A DNA stretch of 64,000 nt, from assembly GCF_001704415.2 (NCBI RefSeq), contig NW_017189840.1:158005-222004 (forward strand), read 5' to 3'. The notes under the pieces were generated by a model. The model saw only the letters and a list, made by a program, of their open reading frames with translations, had not been told where the DNA came from and did not search any database. This DNA comes from Capra hircus (lineage: Eukaryota; Chordata; Mammalia; Artiodactyla; Bovidae). How positions within the stretch are numbered: the first letter of the stretch is position 1; each line of letters begins with the position of its first letter. Below, piece by piece: positions 22,801-35,176 of this stretch. A program made the position numbers and the translations under genes.

Positions 22801-23339
22801 AAACCTCTCATGGCAGAGCCCTCTGACTGGCCATCTGGCTGCCCGTGGCCCTGTCCCTGGGCACAGTGGGCACCCTGGGTCTCTCTTTGCCATCTCCCAG
22901 GGAAGCCCCCCATGCTGCAGCCCTCAGTTTATGGTCAATTTCCCCCTCCTTTAAAAAAAAAACAAGCATGTGCTTACATACTGCTTATGTAAAGTTTAAA
23001 AAAAATATATTTTAAGAGAATGTGATTGGAGATCAGAAGGACTGTGATTCCATGTGGCCTTGAGAAGGCCTCCCTGGGTCTTGCTTCCATGATCTATAGA
23101 ACCGCAGGTTTTGACTGTGGTTATTCATTAATCCTTCAAGTATTCATTCAACAGACATTGGTTTAGCAGTGACTCTTAAGAAAACTGTTTATTGCGGAAA
23201 ATATCAGCCATTAAGCAAAGGTGGAGAGAATCGTTAATGAGGCCCTGGGGACTGACCAGCCAGTGTCAACAGTTATCAACAACTGGCTTGGATTTTTCCT
23301 TTTGACCCTTATTTTTCTTTTCCTGGAGTGTTTTTTGGA
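22801..23339. other. Unique sequence, nothing recognised
   Basis: AT-richer DNA with a possible ancient repeat scrap near 23125-23165. No gene seen. Confidence 0.4.
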
Positions 23340-24170
23340 GTTTATTATTTCAAAATAATTAGATTCACAGGAAGTTGCAAAAAAACAGGCAGGAGGCCAA
23401 GGCCCCCCTCCCCAGTTCTGTGTTAATTTCTGCTGTAGAGCAAACTGACTCAGTTATAAACACACACACACATATTCTTTTTCATGCTCTTTTCCATTCT
23501 GGTTTATCACAGGATGCTGAATATAGTTCCTCGGGCTGTACAGTGGAAACTTGTTTATCCATCCTAGGTGTACTAGTTTGCATCTGGTAATCCCATACCC
23601 CATTCCATTCCTTCCCCATCGCTCTCCCCCTTGGCAACCAACAGTCTGTTCTCTATGTCTGTGACTCTGTTTCTGTTTCATAGATAAGGTCATTTCTGTT
23701 TCATAGATAAGTTTATTTCTGTCATATTGTAGATTCCACACATAAGTGATATCATATGGGATTTGTCTTTGTCTTTCTGACTTACTTTGCTTGGTATGAT
23801 CATCTCTAGTTGCATCTGTCTTACTGCAAATGGCAGTATTTCTTTCTTTTTTATGACTCAGTAATGTTGCATTGGATACATGTGCCATGTCTTCCTTATG
23901 CCTTCATCTGTTGATGGACATTTAGCTTGCTTTCATGTCTTGGCTATTGCGAATAGTGGTGCTATGAACATAGGGGTACATATATATTTTTGAATTATAA
24001 TTTTCTCTGGATATATGTGCAGGGGTGAGATTGCTGGATCATACGGCAGCTCTATTTTTAGTGTTTCAAGGAATCTCCCTACTGTTTTACATAGGGACTG
24101 CACCAACTTACATTTCTACCTACAGTGTAGGAGGGTCCTCACAAAGTGAGCTTTTGACTGTGAAATAATT
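23340..24170 (-). mobile_element. L1 3' region, antisense
   Basis: Antisense ruminant L1 3' sequence: 'ccattctggtttatcacagg', 'ttggcaaccaacagtctg', 'tgttgatggacatttagc', 'ggctattgcgaatagtgg'. No intact frame. A short CA run lies at 23460-23472. Confidence 0.85.
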
Positions 24171-24383
24171 TTGTTGTTGTTTAGTTGCCAAGTTGAGTCC
24201 AACTCTCTTGCAATTCCATGGACTATAGCTCACCAATCTCCTCTGTCCATGGAATTTTCCAGGCAAGAATACTGGAGTGGGTTGCCATTTCCTTCTCCAG
24301 GGGGATCTTCCAGACTCAGGGATCAAATTTGCATCTCCTGCTTGGCAGGTGGATTCTATACCACTGAACCACTTGGGAAGCCC
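24171..24383 (-). mobile_element. Bov-tA SINE
   Basis: Full-length antisense copy with 'ccaggcaagaatactggag' and the tRNA-like head ending at 'ccacttgggaagccc'. Confidence 0.93.
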
Positions 24384-25330
24384 TGGGATAATTTTACACG
24401 AAGTTGCAATGATAGAACAGAAGCTTCTGGGTTCCCCTCACCTACCTAGCTTCTCCTAATGTTAATACCTGGCCTTCCCAAGATACGTTTGTCAAAACCA
24501 AGAAATGAACATTATTACAATACCAGTAACTAAGCTCCAGACTTAATGTAGATTTCACCAGTTTTTATACTCATGTTCTTTTCTGTTCCAAGATCTCACA
24601 TCGTTTCTAGTTTGGATCATTTGAAAATAAATGGTAGACTTCACATCATTTCACACATAAAGACATACCTATGGATTTCTAACAGATCCTGGCTTCTAAA
24701 AACAGATACTGGCTTCTAAAAACAACCCCACATATCATGATCACACCTAATGATCGATATTAGAAATAGTCCTTAATGTCACTTAATATACACTTTCTTT
24801 GTCTGAAAGGGCTTCTCATAACTAGTTTGTTTAGATTTGAGCACCAGCAAGGTGATTACCTAACAGACAGTTGATTCACCTCTCATGTCTTATAAGATCT
24901 TGTAAAAAACAAGTCCATCCTGAAGCATTCCTCACAGCCTAGATGTGGCTGATGATGGCATCCTTGTGTCTACTGTGTTGTTTGTCTCCTGTATTTCCTA
25001 TAAACTGGTAGGTAGAGCAAGACGTGTGATCAGATTCAGGTTAAATTTTGTTGGTGAGATGACACATCCGGTTGGGCTGAGCACTTCACATCCTTCGCCA
25101 GGAGACACATCTTGTCTAGTTGACCACTTTCAAAGTCAAGATGGACTGGTAGGTGCAGGTGGGGTCAACCTGATACAGCAAATGTCCACCCAGCAGTTTC
25201 AGCAGGCATTGATGATCTCCATCTAGGGCCATTATTTTAAGTTATGAATGGTGATTTCCTGATTCTATAATTCTTGCACCTCCTAGTTGGCTTTTTGGAT
25301 GTAGCAATTATGGTAGAGACTGCTGGTTGC
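24384..25330 (-). mobile_element. Old L1M-type 3'UTR, antisense
   Basis: Diverged L1 3'UTR in antisense ('gcttctcctaatgttaatac', 'gtagatttcaccagttttta'), becoming hard to follow towards 25330. It includes a short direct duplication (24681-24720) of a 20-base unit. Confidence 0.6.
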
Positions 25331-25885
25331 TTCTGTGGTGACCGATCTTTAGCTGGGCCCATGACTGTCTGAGGATAAGACTACACTTCTGAGCCTCTTT
25401 TACAATTGAGTGTTCTGAGCCTCTTTTACAATGAGATTAATTAATTAATTAGCTTTCCTTCTGGGAAATTCTTTTCAGAGGTGCTGGTGTTCTCCTTGTT
25501 CACCCTTTTCTCTATTTTCTTCCTTATCTCTGTCTGGTGCTATGGCTGGTGCTCTGGCTGCCATCTTGGATAAAGTCAATGAAGGCCACACTTTAGGGGG
25601 TTGGAATGATCTGGAAGGATTCTTGATTGTTAGTGATTTTGTGAAATATCCATACTAGTCATGAGTGTTTTACCTCTGGACTTCATTAATGCACAAGACA
25701 AATAAATGTCTCCCTTGGTTAAGCCACAATTAAGTTTTTTTCTTGTATGTGTAACTGAACCTAAATGCTAACTGATGTGGTCTCTGTTATTACCTAGCGT
25801 GGAGACAGCCATTTGATGACGTTGTTATTATCATCATTATTATTACTGCAAAACTATCTATTAAAGAAAAACACAAGGCTATTCC
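25331..25885. other. AT-rich sequence, nothing recognised
   Basis: No gene or clear repeat. A short direct duplication with the unit 'tctgagcctcttttacaat' is seen near 25390-25434. Confidence 0.4.
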
Positions 25886-25990
25886 TCGAGTATTCTTGCC
25901 TGGAGAATCCCATGGACAGAGGAGCCTGGCGGGCTACTGTTCATGGCATCTCAAGAGCTGGACACAACTTAGTGACTAAACTACTACTGC
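25886..25990 (+). mobile_element. BovA monomer fragment
   Basis: Right half of a Bov-tA/BovA element ('gtattcttgcctggagaatc' to 'gctggacacaacttagtgac'). The tRNA-like head is missing. Confidence 0.88.
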
Positions 25991-26049
25991 TACCCCTTAA
26001 CAAAAAATCAAGAATGAGAAAAAGAGAAATTCATCTTAGATGAATTTAT

Positions 26050-27480
26050 CCAGATTTTTGCAATCAGAATACCAAGAAGGAAGCCATTTTTATGACAGAG
26101 TACATGCAAGGTTTGTGATCTTTAAAATTGTTTTCAGCATTATAAACTAGATGCTCTGTGTGACCTTTCTGATGAAAATCACTAAAGTCACTGAATAAAA
26201 GATCTAAAAAATCATCCTTTTAAATGAACCAATTAGATGGTAAAAGAGTAAGGAATCCCAGAGTCCAAAAATTCAATCAAGACAGAAATTCAGAGACGGA
26301 AATAGGATGCTGAGGCCAGTCTTGAGAACATTTGTGGATCCTGGTGACCTTGAGCTTCAGTTTTCATGGCATCATGGATTGTGACTCCAGATATTCAAAT
26401 GATCAAATATAAACTTGAAAATAGCTAAGCATACACTGTTCAAAGATATAATTAACAATATTGATAATTATGGCACGGAACTGCAGCTATAAAAAGAGCT
26501 ACTTAAAAATTCTAGAACTAAAAATGACAGTAACCAAAAGTAATAAACAAATGGATGGGCATAAGAGCAGACTATGTATAGCTAAAGAGAGTATCAGTGG
26601 ACTGGAAGGTAAGTCAGAAGGAACTAGGCAGAATAAACTGGGGAAAGAAAAAGAGATGGAAACTAAAAAAAGAGGGAAAGAGAGACAGGATACAGAGCTA
26701 AACAAATGGATAATTAGAAGAGGAGAGAAGGAAGGGGACATGATCAGCATTAAAAGACCTAATGGCTGAGAACTTTCCAAAAACTGGTGGCGGGTACCTC
26801 AAACTACAAATTAAAGAGGGCTTAGAAACTACTTGCAGAATAAATGAAGAGAAATGTGCATCTAGAGATATATGGGTAAAAGAGCTAAAAACCAAATTAC
26901 TGAATTGTGAAATGTTGAAAGCATTACGTTTGAAGTCAGATACAAGATAAACGCTACTGGCTAATTCCATTTGACATTGTACTTGAGTTCCTGGCCAGTG
27001 CCGTAGGGCAATCCAAATTGAAAAAGAAGATTTAGAAATTCTTTGCAGATGCTATGACAGTTTATGTAAAAAGCTTGAAGATTCTGCAGATAAATTATTC
27101 AAATTAATAAGAAAATTTGGCACAGTTTCTGGATGTAAATAAGTAAAAATAAGCAGGGACAGAATTTATAAATAAAAGAAAGATACTGTTTACAATAGCA
27201 TAAAATATCTATGTAGCAGTAAATACAAAAAAATGACATGTAAGACCATTATTTAGAAATTTGCAATCACTTGAGAAGACATTGAAGGAAAGATAAAAAT
27301 AACAATAGAATATATGCTATGTTCATGGATTGGAACACATACATATTTTTTCACTTTAACTTTTTTAAACATAATTTCAAATATGTGAAAGATTACAAGA
27401 ATAGTAGAAATAAATGGTGGAGGGGGGAACATCTTCAATGTGAAACAGGGCATGTAGGAAAAAACACAGATAATGTCATA
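26050..27480 (+). mobile_element. Old L1 fragments (ORF1 and ORF2 regions), sense
   Basis: Two diverged blocks. The first, about 26450-26770, is A-rich and resembles L1 5'/ORF1 sequence. The second, about 26950-27340, follows ORF2 ('gagttcctggccagtgccg', 'atgttcatggattgg'). Short open frames here are decayed LINE sequence, not host genes. Confidence 0.6.
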
Positions 27481-29073
27481 CTTCGGCATAGTCAATAAAG
27501 CAGAAATAGATGATTTTCAGGAACTATCTTGCTTTTTTCCATGATTCAGTGGATGTTGGCAATTTGATCTCTGGTTCCTCTGCCTTTTCTAAAACCAGCT
27601 TGAACATCTGGAAGTTCACAGTTCACGTAATGCTGAAGCCTGGCTTAGAGAAATTTGAGCGTTACTTTACTAGCATGTGAGATGGGTGCAACTGTGCGGT
27701 AGTTTGAGCATTCTTTGGCATTGCCTTTCTTTGGGATTGGAATGAAGACTGACCTTTTCCAGTCCTGTGCCCACTGCTGAGTTTTCCAAATTTGCTGCCA
27801 TACTGAGTGCAGCACTTTCACAGCATCATCTTCCAGGATTTGAAATAGCTCAACTGGAATTCCATCACCTCCACTAGCTTTGTTCGTAGTGATGCTTTCC
27901 AAGGCCCATTTGACTTCACATTCCAGGATGTCTGGCTCTAGGTGAGTGATCACACCATCGTGATTATCTTGGTCATGAAGATCTTTTTTGTACAGCCTTT
28001 GACTGTGTGGATCACAATAAACTGTGGAAAATTCTGAAAGAGATGGGAATATCAGACCACCTGACCTGCCTCTTGAGAAACCTATATGCAGGTCAGGAAG
28101 CAACAGTTAGAACTGGACATGGAACAATAGACTGGTTCCAAATAGGAAAAGGAGTACATCTAGGCTGTATATTGTCACCCTGCTTATTTAACTTATATGC
28201 AGAGTACATCATGAGAAACGCTGGGCTGGAAGAAGCACAAGCTGGAGTCAAGATTGCCGGGAGAAATATCAATAACTTCAGATATGAGGATGACACCACC
28301 CTTATGGCAGAAAGTGAAGAGGAACTAAAAAGCCTCTTGATGAAAGTGAAAGAGGAGAGTGAAAAAGTTGGCTTAAAGCTCAACCTCAGAAAACGAAGAC
28401 TATGGCATCTGGTCCCATCACTTCATGGGAAATAGATGGGGAAACAGTGGAAACAGTGTCAGACTTTATTTTTTGGGGCTCCAAAATCACTGCAGATGGT
28501 GACTGCAGCCATGAAATTAAAAGACGCTTACTCCTTGGAAGGAAAGTTATGACCAACCTAGATAGCATATTCAAAAGCAGAGATATTACTTTGCCAACAA
28601 AGGTCCATCTAGTCAAGGCTATGGTTTTTCCAGTGGTCATGTATGGATGTGAAAGTTGGACTGTGAAGAAAGCTGAGCGCCAAAGAATTGATGCTTTTGA
28701 ACTGTGGTGTTGGAGAAGACTCATGAGAGTCCCTTGGACTGCAAGGAGATCCAGCCAGTCCATTCTAAAGGAGATCAGTCCTGGGTGTTCTTTGGAAGGA
28801 CTGATGCTAAAGCTGAAACTCCAGTACTTTGGCCACCTAATGTGAAGAGTTGACTCATTGGAAAAGACTCTGATGCTGGGAGAGATTGGGGGCAGGAGGA
28901 GAAGGGGACGACAGAGGATGAGATGGCTGGATGGCATCATCGACTCAATGGATAAGAGTTTGGGTGCACTCCGGGAGTTGGTGATGGACAGGGAGGCCTG
29001 GCATGCTGCAATTCATGGGATCACAAAGAGTTGGACATGACTGAGCGATTGAACTGAACTGAACTGAACATTA
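27481..29073 (+). mobile_element. BovB LINE with inverted 5' segment
   Basis: BovB is an RTE-type non-LTR retrotransposon shared by ruminants and squamates. The 3' part (27996-29073) is in sense: it resumes at DCVDHNKLWKIL, carries the reverse transcriptase region through 28435, and ends in the (ACTGA)n tail at about 29045-29070. The 5' part (27481-27995) is the directly preceding reverse-transcriptase segment, but on the minus strand (SGGDGIPVEL on minus near 27870). The two segments meet in the element sequence with no bases lost or doubled: the inverted piece ends at the codons just before the ones where the sense piece begins. The RT active-site box near 28290 reads YEDD where the family usually has YADD. 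Frameshifts also break the frame, so the copy is dead. Confidence 0.9.
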
Positions 29074-29572
29074 TACTTAATGGTGAACGACTGAAAACTT
29101 TCCCCCTAAGATAAGAAACAAGACAAAGCTGTCTGCTCTTGTCACTTTCAGGTAACATTGTGCTGGAGCTTCCAGCCAGGGCAATTAGGCAAGAAAAAGA
29201 AATGCAAGTCATCCAGATTAGAAAGGAAGAAGTATAACTATCTCTAGTCACAGATGACATGATTTTGTATCCTAAGGAATCCACCAGAAAGCTATTAGAA
29301 TGAATAAATGAGCTCAGCGAGTTGTAGGATACAAGATCAAGGTACTGAAATCAATTGTGTTTCAATACACAGCAATAAACAATCCAAATGAAAAAAAAAC
29401 CAGTTTATTTATAAATCACAAAAAGAATAAAATGCTTAGGAATAAATTTAACGAAAGAAGGGCAAGTCTTGTACGACAGTATGCTGTTAAAGGACAATAA
29501 AGAAGATCTAAATAAGTAGAAAGACATTCTATGTTCACAGATCAAAGAACTGATATTAATGTGGTAGTACTG

Positions 29573-29784
29573 TGGGTTTCCCTGGTGGCTTAGAGGTTAA
29601 AGCATCTGCCTGCAATGCGGGGGACCTGGGTTCGATCCCTGGGTCAGGAAGAGCCCCTGGAGAAGGAAATGGCAACCCACTCCAGTATTCTTGCCTGGAG
29701 AATCCCATGGATGGAGGAGCCTGGTGGGCTACAGTCCACGGGGTCGCAAAGAGTTGGACACAACTGAGCAACCTCACTTTCACT
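29573..29784 (+). mobile_element. Bov-tA SINE nested in L1
   Basis: Full-length sense copy. The short flanking ACTGT on both sides (about 29567-29571 and 29782-29786) is compatible with a target-site duplication. Confidence 0.93.
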
Positions 29785-30731
29785 GTCCAAACTGGTCTAT
29801 GGATTCAATACAATACTTATCAAAATTCTAGCTGGTGTTTTTGCAGAAATTGACAAGCCAATTCTAAAATTCACATGGAAATGGAAGGGATCCAGAACAG
29901 GCAAAATAATCTTAAACAAGAAGAAAGTTAGAAGACTCACACTTCCTTATTTCAAAATTTCTAACAAAGCTTCAGGAATCAAGACTATATGGTATTGGCA
30001 CAAGGATAGACTTATAAATTAATGTAATAGAATTGAGGTCTAGAAATAAGCCCTTACACTTATGGTGAATTAAATTTTTTGAAAAGGAAGCCAAGACAAT
30101 TCAATGGAAGAAAAAATGGTCTTCCAACAAATGGTGCTGGGACAACCGGATATGCACCTGCCAAAAAATAGTTGTATTCCTACCTCACAGCATACACAAA
30201 AGTAACTCAAAATGGATCAGAGACCTGATTATGAGAGCCAAGACTATAAAGCTCCTAGAAGAAAACATAGGTGTAAATCTTCATGACCTTGGATCAGGCT
30301 ATGATATCTTAGATATGATACCAAAAGCAGGAGTGACCAAAGATAAAAATAGATAAATACACTTCATGTAAATAGTTTTACGCCACAAATGATACTACTG
30401 AGAAAGTGAAAGCACAACCCACAGAATGAGGGGAAATGTTTACAAATCATATATTGGATTAAAGGGGGTATAGCTCAGGGGCATATATTGGACAGAGGGC
30501 TTGTATCTACAATATAAAAAGAAACCTTACAACTTCATGATAAAAAGACAAAAGATTCAAATCTAATAATGGCAAAGCATTTGAATAGATATTTCTCCAG
30601 AGATGATGTACAAGTGGCCAATGAGCACATGAAAGATGCCCAACACCATTAATTTTCAGGAAGACGCAATTTCAAAACATCATGAGATACTACTCCATAC
30701 CCACTAGCATGCTTGGAATCAAAAAGATGAA

Positions 30732-30864
30732 GGGGGACTTCCTTGGAGGTTCAGTGGTTAAGACTCCATGCTTCCACTGCAGGAGACATGGGTGTAATTG
30801 CTGGTTGGGAAACTAAGATCCTTAATGCCATTCAGTGTGGCAAAAAAAAATAAATAAATAAAAG
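30732..30864 (+). mobile_element. CHR-type tRNA-derived SINE nested in L1
   Basis: Sense copy: 'ggacttccttggaggttcag', 'gttaagactccatgcttcc', ending in an (AAAT)n tail at 30841-30864. Confidence 0.88.
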
Positions 30865-31080
30865 AACAAAACATGTTGATGAGAAAGTGGAGAAATTGAA
30901 ACCCTCAGACATCACTGATAAAAAGGTAAAGTGGTACAGCTTGTTTAGAAGTTTGATAGTTTCTCAAAATGTTGAACATAGAGTTGCCATATGATCCAGA
31001 AATTCCACTCCTAACCATAGTCCCAATAGGTAAATAGCATGGCATACGATTTATATCTCACTATAGTTGTTAAAAAGAAG

Positions 31081-31166
31081 AATAGATAGATTTTTTCTAT
31101 ACCTTTCATAAAGATTTCCCAAATGTTGACATTTTACTCTGTTTGCTTTATTCTTGTCACTTTTAT

Positions 31167-31202
<36 letters not shown>

Positions 31203-31311
31203 ATAACACATTTTCTGAATCTTTTAAATCAATTAAGACATGATGCTACTTTATCTGTAAATACTTCAGAGCATATTTCCTAAAAACAAGGAACATTCTC
31301 CAATCTCAGCA
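31081..31311 (-). mobile_element. Old L1M-type 3'UTR, left half (host of the BovB at 31312)
   Basis: Antisense old L1 3' sequence with a (CA)n run (31171-31200). It stops at the BovB tail and resumes at about 34060 with 'acagttatcaaaatcatg', in register with the usual L1M 3'UTR order. Confidence 0.65.
31171..31200. repeat. (CA)n microsatellite
   Basis: About 15-16 uninterrupted CA units. Confidence 0.95.
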
Positions 31312-34060
31312 CAGTTCAGTTCAGTTCAGTTGCTCAGTTGTGTCCAACTCTTTGCGACCCCACAGACTGCAGCACGCAAGGCCTCCCTGTCCATCACCAA
31401 CTCCCAGAGTTTGCTCAAACTCATGTCCATCGAGTCTGTGATGATATCCAACCATCTCATCCTCTGTCATCCCCTTCTCCACCTGCCTTCAATCTTTCCC
31501 AGCATCAGGGTCTTTTCCCAGGAGTCAGTTCTTCATATCAGATGGCCAAAGTATTGGAGCTTCAGCTTCAGCATCAGTCCTTCCAACAATTATTTAGGAC
31601 CGATTTCCTTTAAGATTGACTGGTTTGATCTTGCTGTTCAAGGGACTCCCAACGAGTCTTCTCCAGCACCACAGTTCAAAAGTATTAAGTCTTTGGCCCT
31701 CAGCTCTCATTATGGTCCAACTCTTGCATCCGTACATGATGACTGGAAAAACCATAGCTTTGAGTATAGAGACCTTTGTCAGTAAAGTAATGTTTCTGCT
31801 TTTTAATATGCCATCTAGGTTGATCATAGCTTTTCTTCCAAGGAGCAAGTGTCTTTTACTTTCATGGCTGCAGTCACCATCTGCAGTGATTTCGGAGTCC
31901 GAGTAAATAAAGTCTGTCACTGTTTCCATTGTCTCTCCATCTATTTGGATGACGTGATGGGATCGGATGCCATGATCTTTGTTTTTTGAATGCTGAGTTT
32001 TAAGCCAATTTTTTCACTCTCCTCTTTCACTTTCATCAAGAGGCTCTTTAGTTCCTCTTCACTTTCAGACATAAGAGTGGTGTCATCTGTGTATCTGAGG
32101 CTGTTGATATTCTCCCGGCAATCTTGATTCCAGCTTGTGCTTCATCCAGTCTGGCATTTTGCTTGATGTACTCTGCATATAAGTTAATTAAGTGGGGTGA
32201 CAATACCCAGCCTTAATGTACTCCTTTCCCAATTTTGAACAAGTCCGTTGTTCCATGTATGGCTCTGTTTATTCTTGACTTGCATACAGATTTCTAAGGA
32301 GGCAGGTAAGGTGGTCTGGTTTTCTGATCGCTTTAAGAATTTTCCACAGTTTGTTGCGATTCACACAGTCAAAGGCTTTAACATAGCCAATGAAGCAGAA
32401 GTAGATGTTTGTTTGGAATTCTATTGCTTTCTATATTACCCAAAAGATGTTGGCAATTTGATTTCTGTTTCATCTGCCTTTTCTAAATCCAGCTTGAACA
32501 TTTGGAAGTTCTCGGTTCATGAACTGTTGAGGCCTGGCTTGGAGAATTTTGAGCATTACTTTGCTAGTGTGTGAGATGAGTGCAATTGTGTGGTAGTCTG
32601 AACTTTCTTTGGCATTGCTTTTCTGTGGGATTGGAATGAAAACTAACCTTTTCCAGTCCTGTGGCCACTACTGAGGGTTCCAAATTTGCTGGCATATTGA
32701 GTGCAGCACTTTAACAGCATCATCTTTTAGGATTGGAAATAACTCAGCTGGAATTCCATCACCTCCACTAGCTTTGTTGGTAGTAATGCTTCCTAAGGCC
32801 CACTTGACCTCGCACTCTAGGATGTCTGGCTCTAGGTGAGTGATCACACTTTCGTGGTTATCCGGGTCATTAAGATCTTTTTTGCATAGTTCTTCTGTGT
32901 GCTTTTGCCACCTCTTCTTAATATCTTCTGCTTCTGTTAGGTCCATACCGTTTCTGTCTTTTATTGTGCCCATTTTAGCATGAAATATTCCCTTAGTCTC
33001 TCCAGTGCTAGGTCCGTGAATCAAGGTAAATTGGAAGTTGTCAAACAGGAGATGGCAAGAATGAATATTGACATTTTAGGAATGAGTGAACTAAAATGGA
33101 CCAGAACAGGTGAATTTAATTCAGATGACTATTCTATCTACTACTGTGGACAAGAATCCCTCAGAAGAAATGGAATAGCCCTCATAGTCAACAAAAGCAT
33201 CTGAAATGCAGTACTTAGGTGTAATCTCAAAAATGACAGAATGATCTCTGTTCATTTCCAAGGCAAACCATTCAATATCACAGTAATCCAAGTCTATTCC
33301 CCAACTGCTAATGCTGAAGAAGCTGAAGTTGAACAGTTCTATGAAGACCTACAAGACCTTCTAGAACTAACACCAAAAAAAGATGTCCTTTTCATCATAT
33401 GGTATTGGAATGCAAAAGTAGGAAGTCAAGAGGTACCTGGAATAATAGGCAAGTTTGGCGTTGGAGTACAAATGAAGCAGGGCAAAGGCTAACAGAGTTT
33501 TGCCAAGAGAATGTACTGGTCATAGCAAACACCCTCTTCCAACAACACAAGAGACAACTCTACACATGAACATCACCAGATGGTCAATACTGAAGTCAGA
33601 TTGATTATATTTTTTGAAGCCAAAGATGGAGAAGCTCTATACAGTCAGCAAAAACAAGACTGGGAGCTGACTGTGGCTCAGACCATGAACACCTTATTGC
33701 CAAATTCAGGCTTAAGTTGAAGAAGGTAGGGAAAACCACTAGACTGCTCAGGTTAGACTTAAATCAAATCCCTTACGATTATACAGTGGAAGTGACAGAT
33801 AGATGGAAGGGATCATATCTGATAGACAGAGTGCCTGAAGGACTATGGACAGAGGTTCATGACATTGTACAGGAGTCATTGATCCAAACCATCCCCAAGA
33901 AGAAATGCAGAAAGGCAAAATGGTTGTCTGAGGAAGCCTTACAAATAGCTGAGAAAAGAAGAGAAGCAAAAAGCAAAGGAGAAAAGGAAAGATATACCAT
34001 CTAAATGCAGAGTTCCAAAGAACAGCAAGGAGAGATAAGAAAACCTTGCTCAGTGATGAG
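31312..34060 (-). mobile_element. Nearly complete BovB LINE with inverted 5' segment
   Basis: From the tail CAGTTCAGTTCAG at 31312 the element reads antisense through the 3' region and reverse transcriptase to about 33005 (minus-strand KASGGDGIPAEL near 32760). There the orientation switches. Bases about 33008-34060 are in sense and encode the upstream apurinic-endonuclease domain (NIDILGMSELKW near 33065, GKPFNITVIQVYSPT near 33262, DVLFIIWYWNAKVGS near 33385) and the linker to the RT domain. Only a short piece between the two parts is missing. The family's usual GDWNAK motif reads WYWNAK here, so a catalytic Asp-containing motif is damaged. Stops and frameshifts break both domains. Confidence 0.9.
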
Positions 34061-34890
34061 TACAGTACAGTTATCAAAATCATGAAAATAACACTGAAAC
34101 AATACTGTGATCTTACCCTTGTCCAGACTTTGCCAGTTGTCCCAATAATGCCTTTTCTAGAAAAGGAGCACATTTTATCATGAATTACATTTGGTTGCCA
34201 TGTCTCTTTAGTCTCATTTAATCTGGAGCAGTTCTTGGGTCTTTGTGGTTTATGGCATTGACATTTTTCAAAGGCGTAGGCTGATTATTTGAGAGTATCC
34301 TCTGTTTTGGTTGGTCTGACATTTCCTCACCATTAGATTCAGGTTTTACACTTTTGGTAGACGTGTCAGAGAAGCAACATAGTGGCGCATGACACATGGA
34401 GGCGCATGACACATGGAGGCACACAACAGCGGTTTGTCCCATTACTGGTGAAGATGTAACTTTGATGGCTTAGTTGATGGGATGTCTGCCAGGTTTCTCA
34501 CCTGTTGAGTTGCTATTATTTTCCATTTGTGTGTGTGGGCCACATTTTGAGACTATTTAAACATCCAGTTCTTTGTCAAACCTTCACCCAGCAGTTTTTC
34601 GGTCACTGATCATTTTTACTTGAGTCAGTCATTCCTATGATGGTTGCCAAATGGTGCCTTTACAGTTCTATCATTCCTTCCACACTTATTCTTTGGCTTT
34701 ACTGTGAAGAAGAACTTCCCTTCACCTCTCCCCATTTACCTGTTTATTTATACCAACACAGAGTCATGGATTCCTAACTTTCTGGAGGAACAGGATGTTC
34801 TAAGATTCCTCCAGACCTTCCCTGACCCCCACTCCTAGGATCTGCCATTTATCCTAGGATCCCTAGTTCATTTTGAGTGGATAATTGTTG
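34061..34890 (-). mobile_element. Old L1M-type 3'UTR, right half
   Basis: Antisense continuation of the L1 interrupted by BovB: 'gccagttgtcccaataatgcc', 'gtctctttagtctcatttaa', 'tatgatggttgccaaatgg', 'cctaggatccc' region. It contains a 17-base direct duplication at 34385-34418. Confidence 0.7.
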
Positions 34891-34970
34891 TAATTAGAAA
34901 CCTATTAGGAAATTACACACACACACCACACATATTTATGTATAACACATTCATGCATACATGTAGATGT

Positions 34971-35176
34971 ATGTGCTTAGTGTCTCAGTCACGTCCAACT
35001 CTGTGTGACCCCATGGACTGTAGCCCACCAGGCTCTTCTGTCCATGGAATTCTCCAGGCAAGAATACTGGAGTGGGTTGCCACACCCTCCTCCAGGGGAT
35101 CTTCCCAACCCAGGGACTGAACCCAGGTCTCCCACATAGCAGGCAGATTCTTTACTCTCTGAGCCACCAGGGAAGC
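34971..35176 (-). mobile_element. Bov-tA SINE
   Basis: Full-length antisense copy ('gtgtctcagtcacgtccaac' to 'gagccaccagggaagc'). Confidence 0.94.

Larger units (their letters stand above)
29074..31080 (+). mobile_element. L1 ORF2 3' portion, sense, with two nested SINEs
   Basis: L1 ORF2 sequence ('ctccagccagggcaattagg'-like start at 29170, 'ggtattggcacaaggataga' at 29994, 'tgccatatgatccagaaattc' near 30990). It is interrupted by Bov-tA (29573-29784) and CHR (30732-30864). Multiple stops. Confidence 0.85.

Noticed and set aside
27645..28845. Reverse-transcriptase-like open frames
   Set aside because: These are decayed BovB LINE sequence with stops and frameshifts, not a domesticated host gene. 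The frames end at each inactivating change.
33241..34004. Endonuclease-like open frames
   Set aside because: Part of the inverted BovB 5' half, with stops between segments and a damaged catalytic motif.
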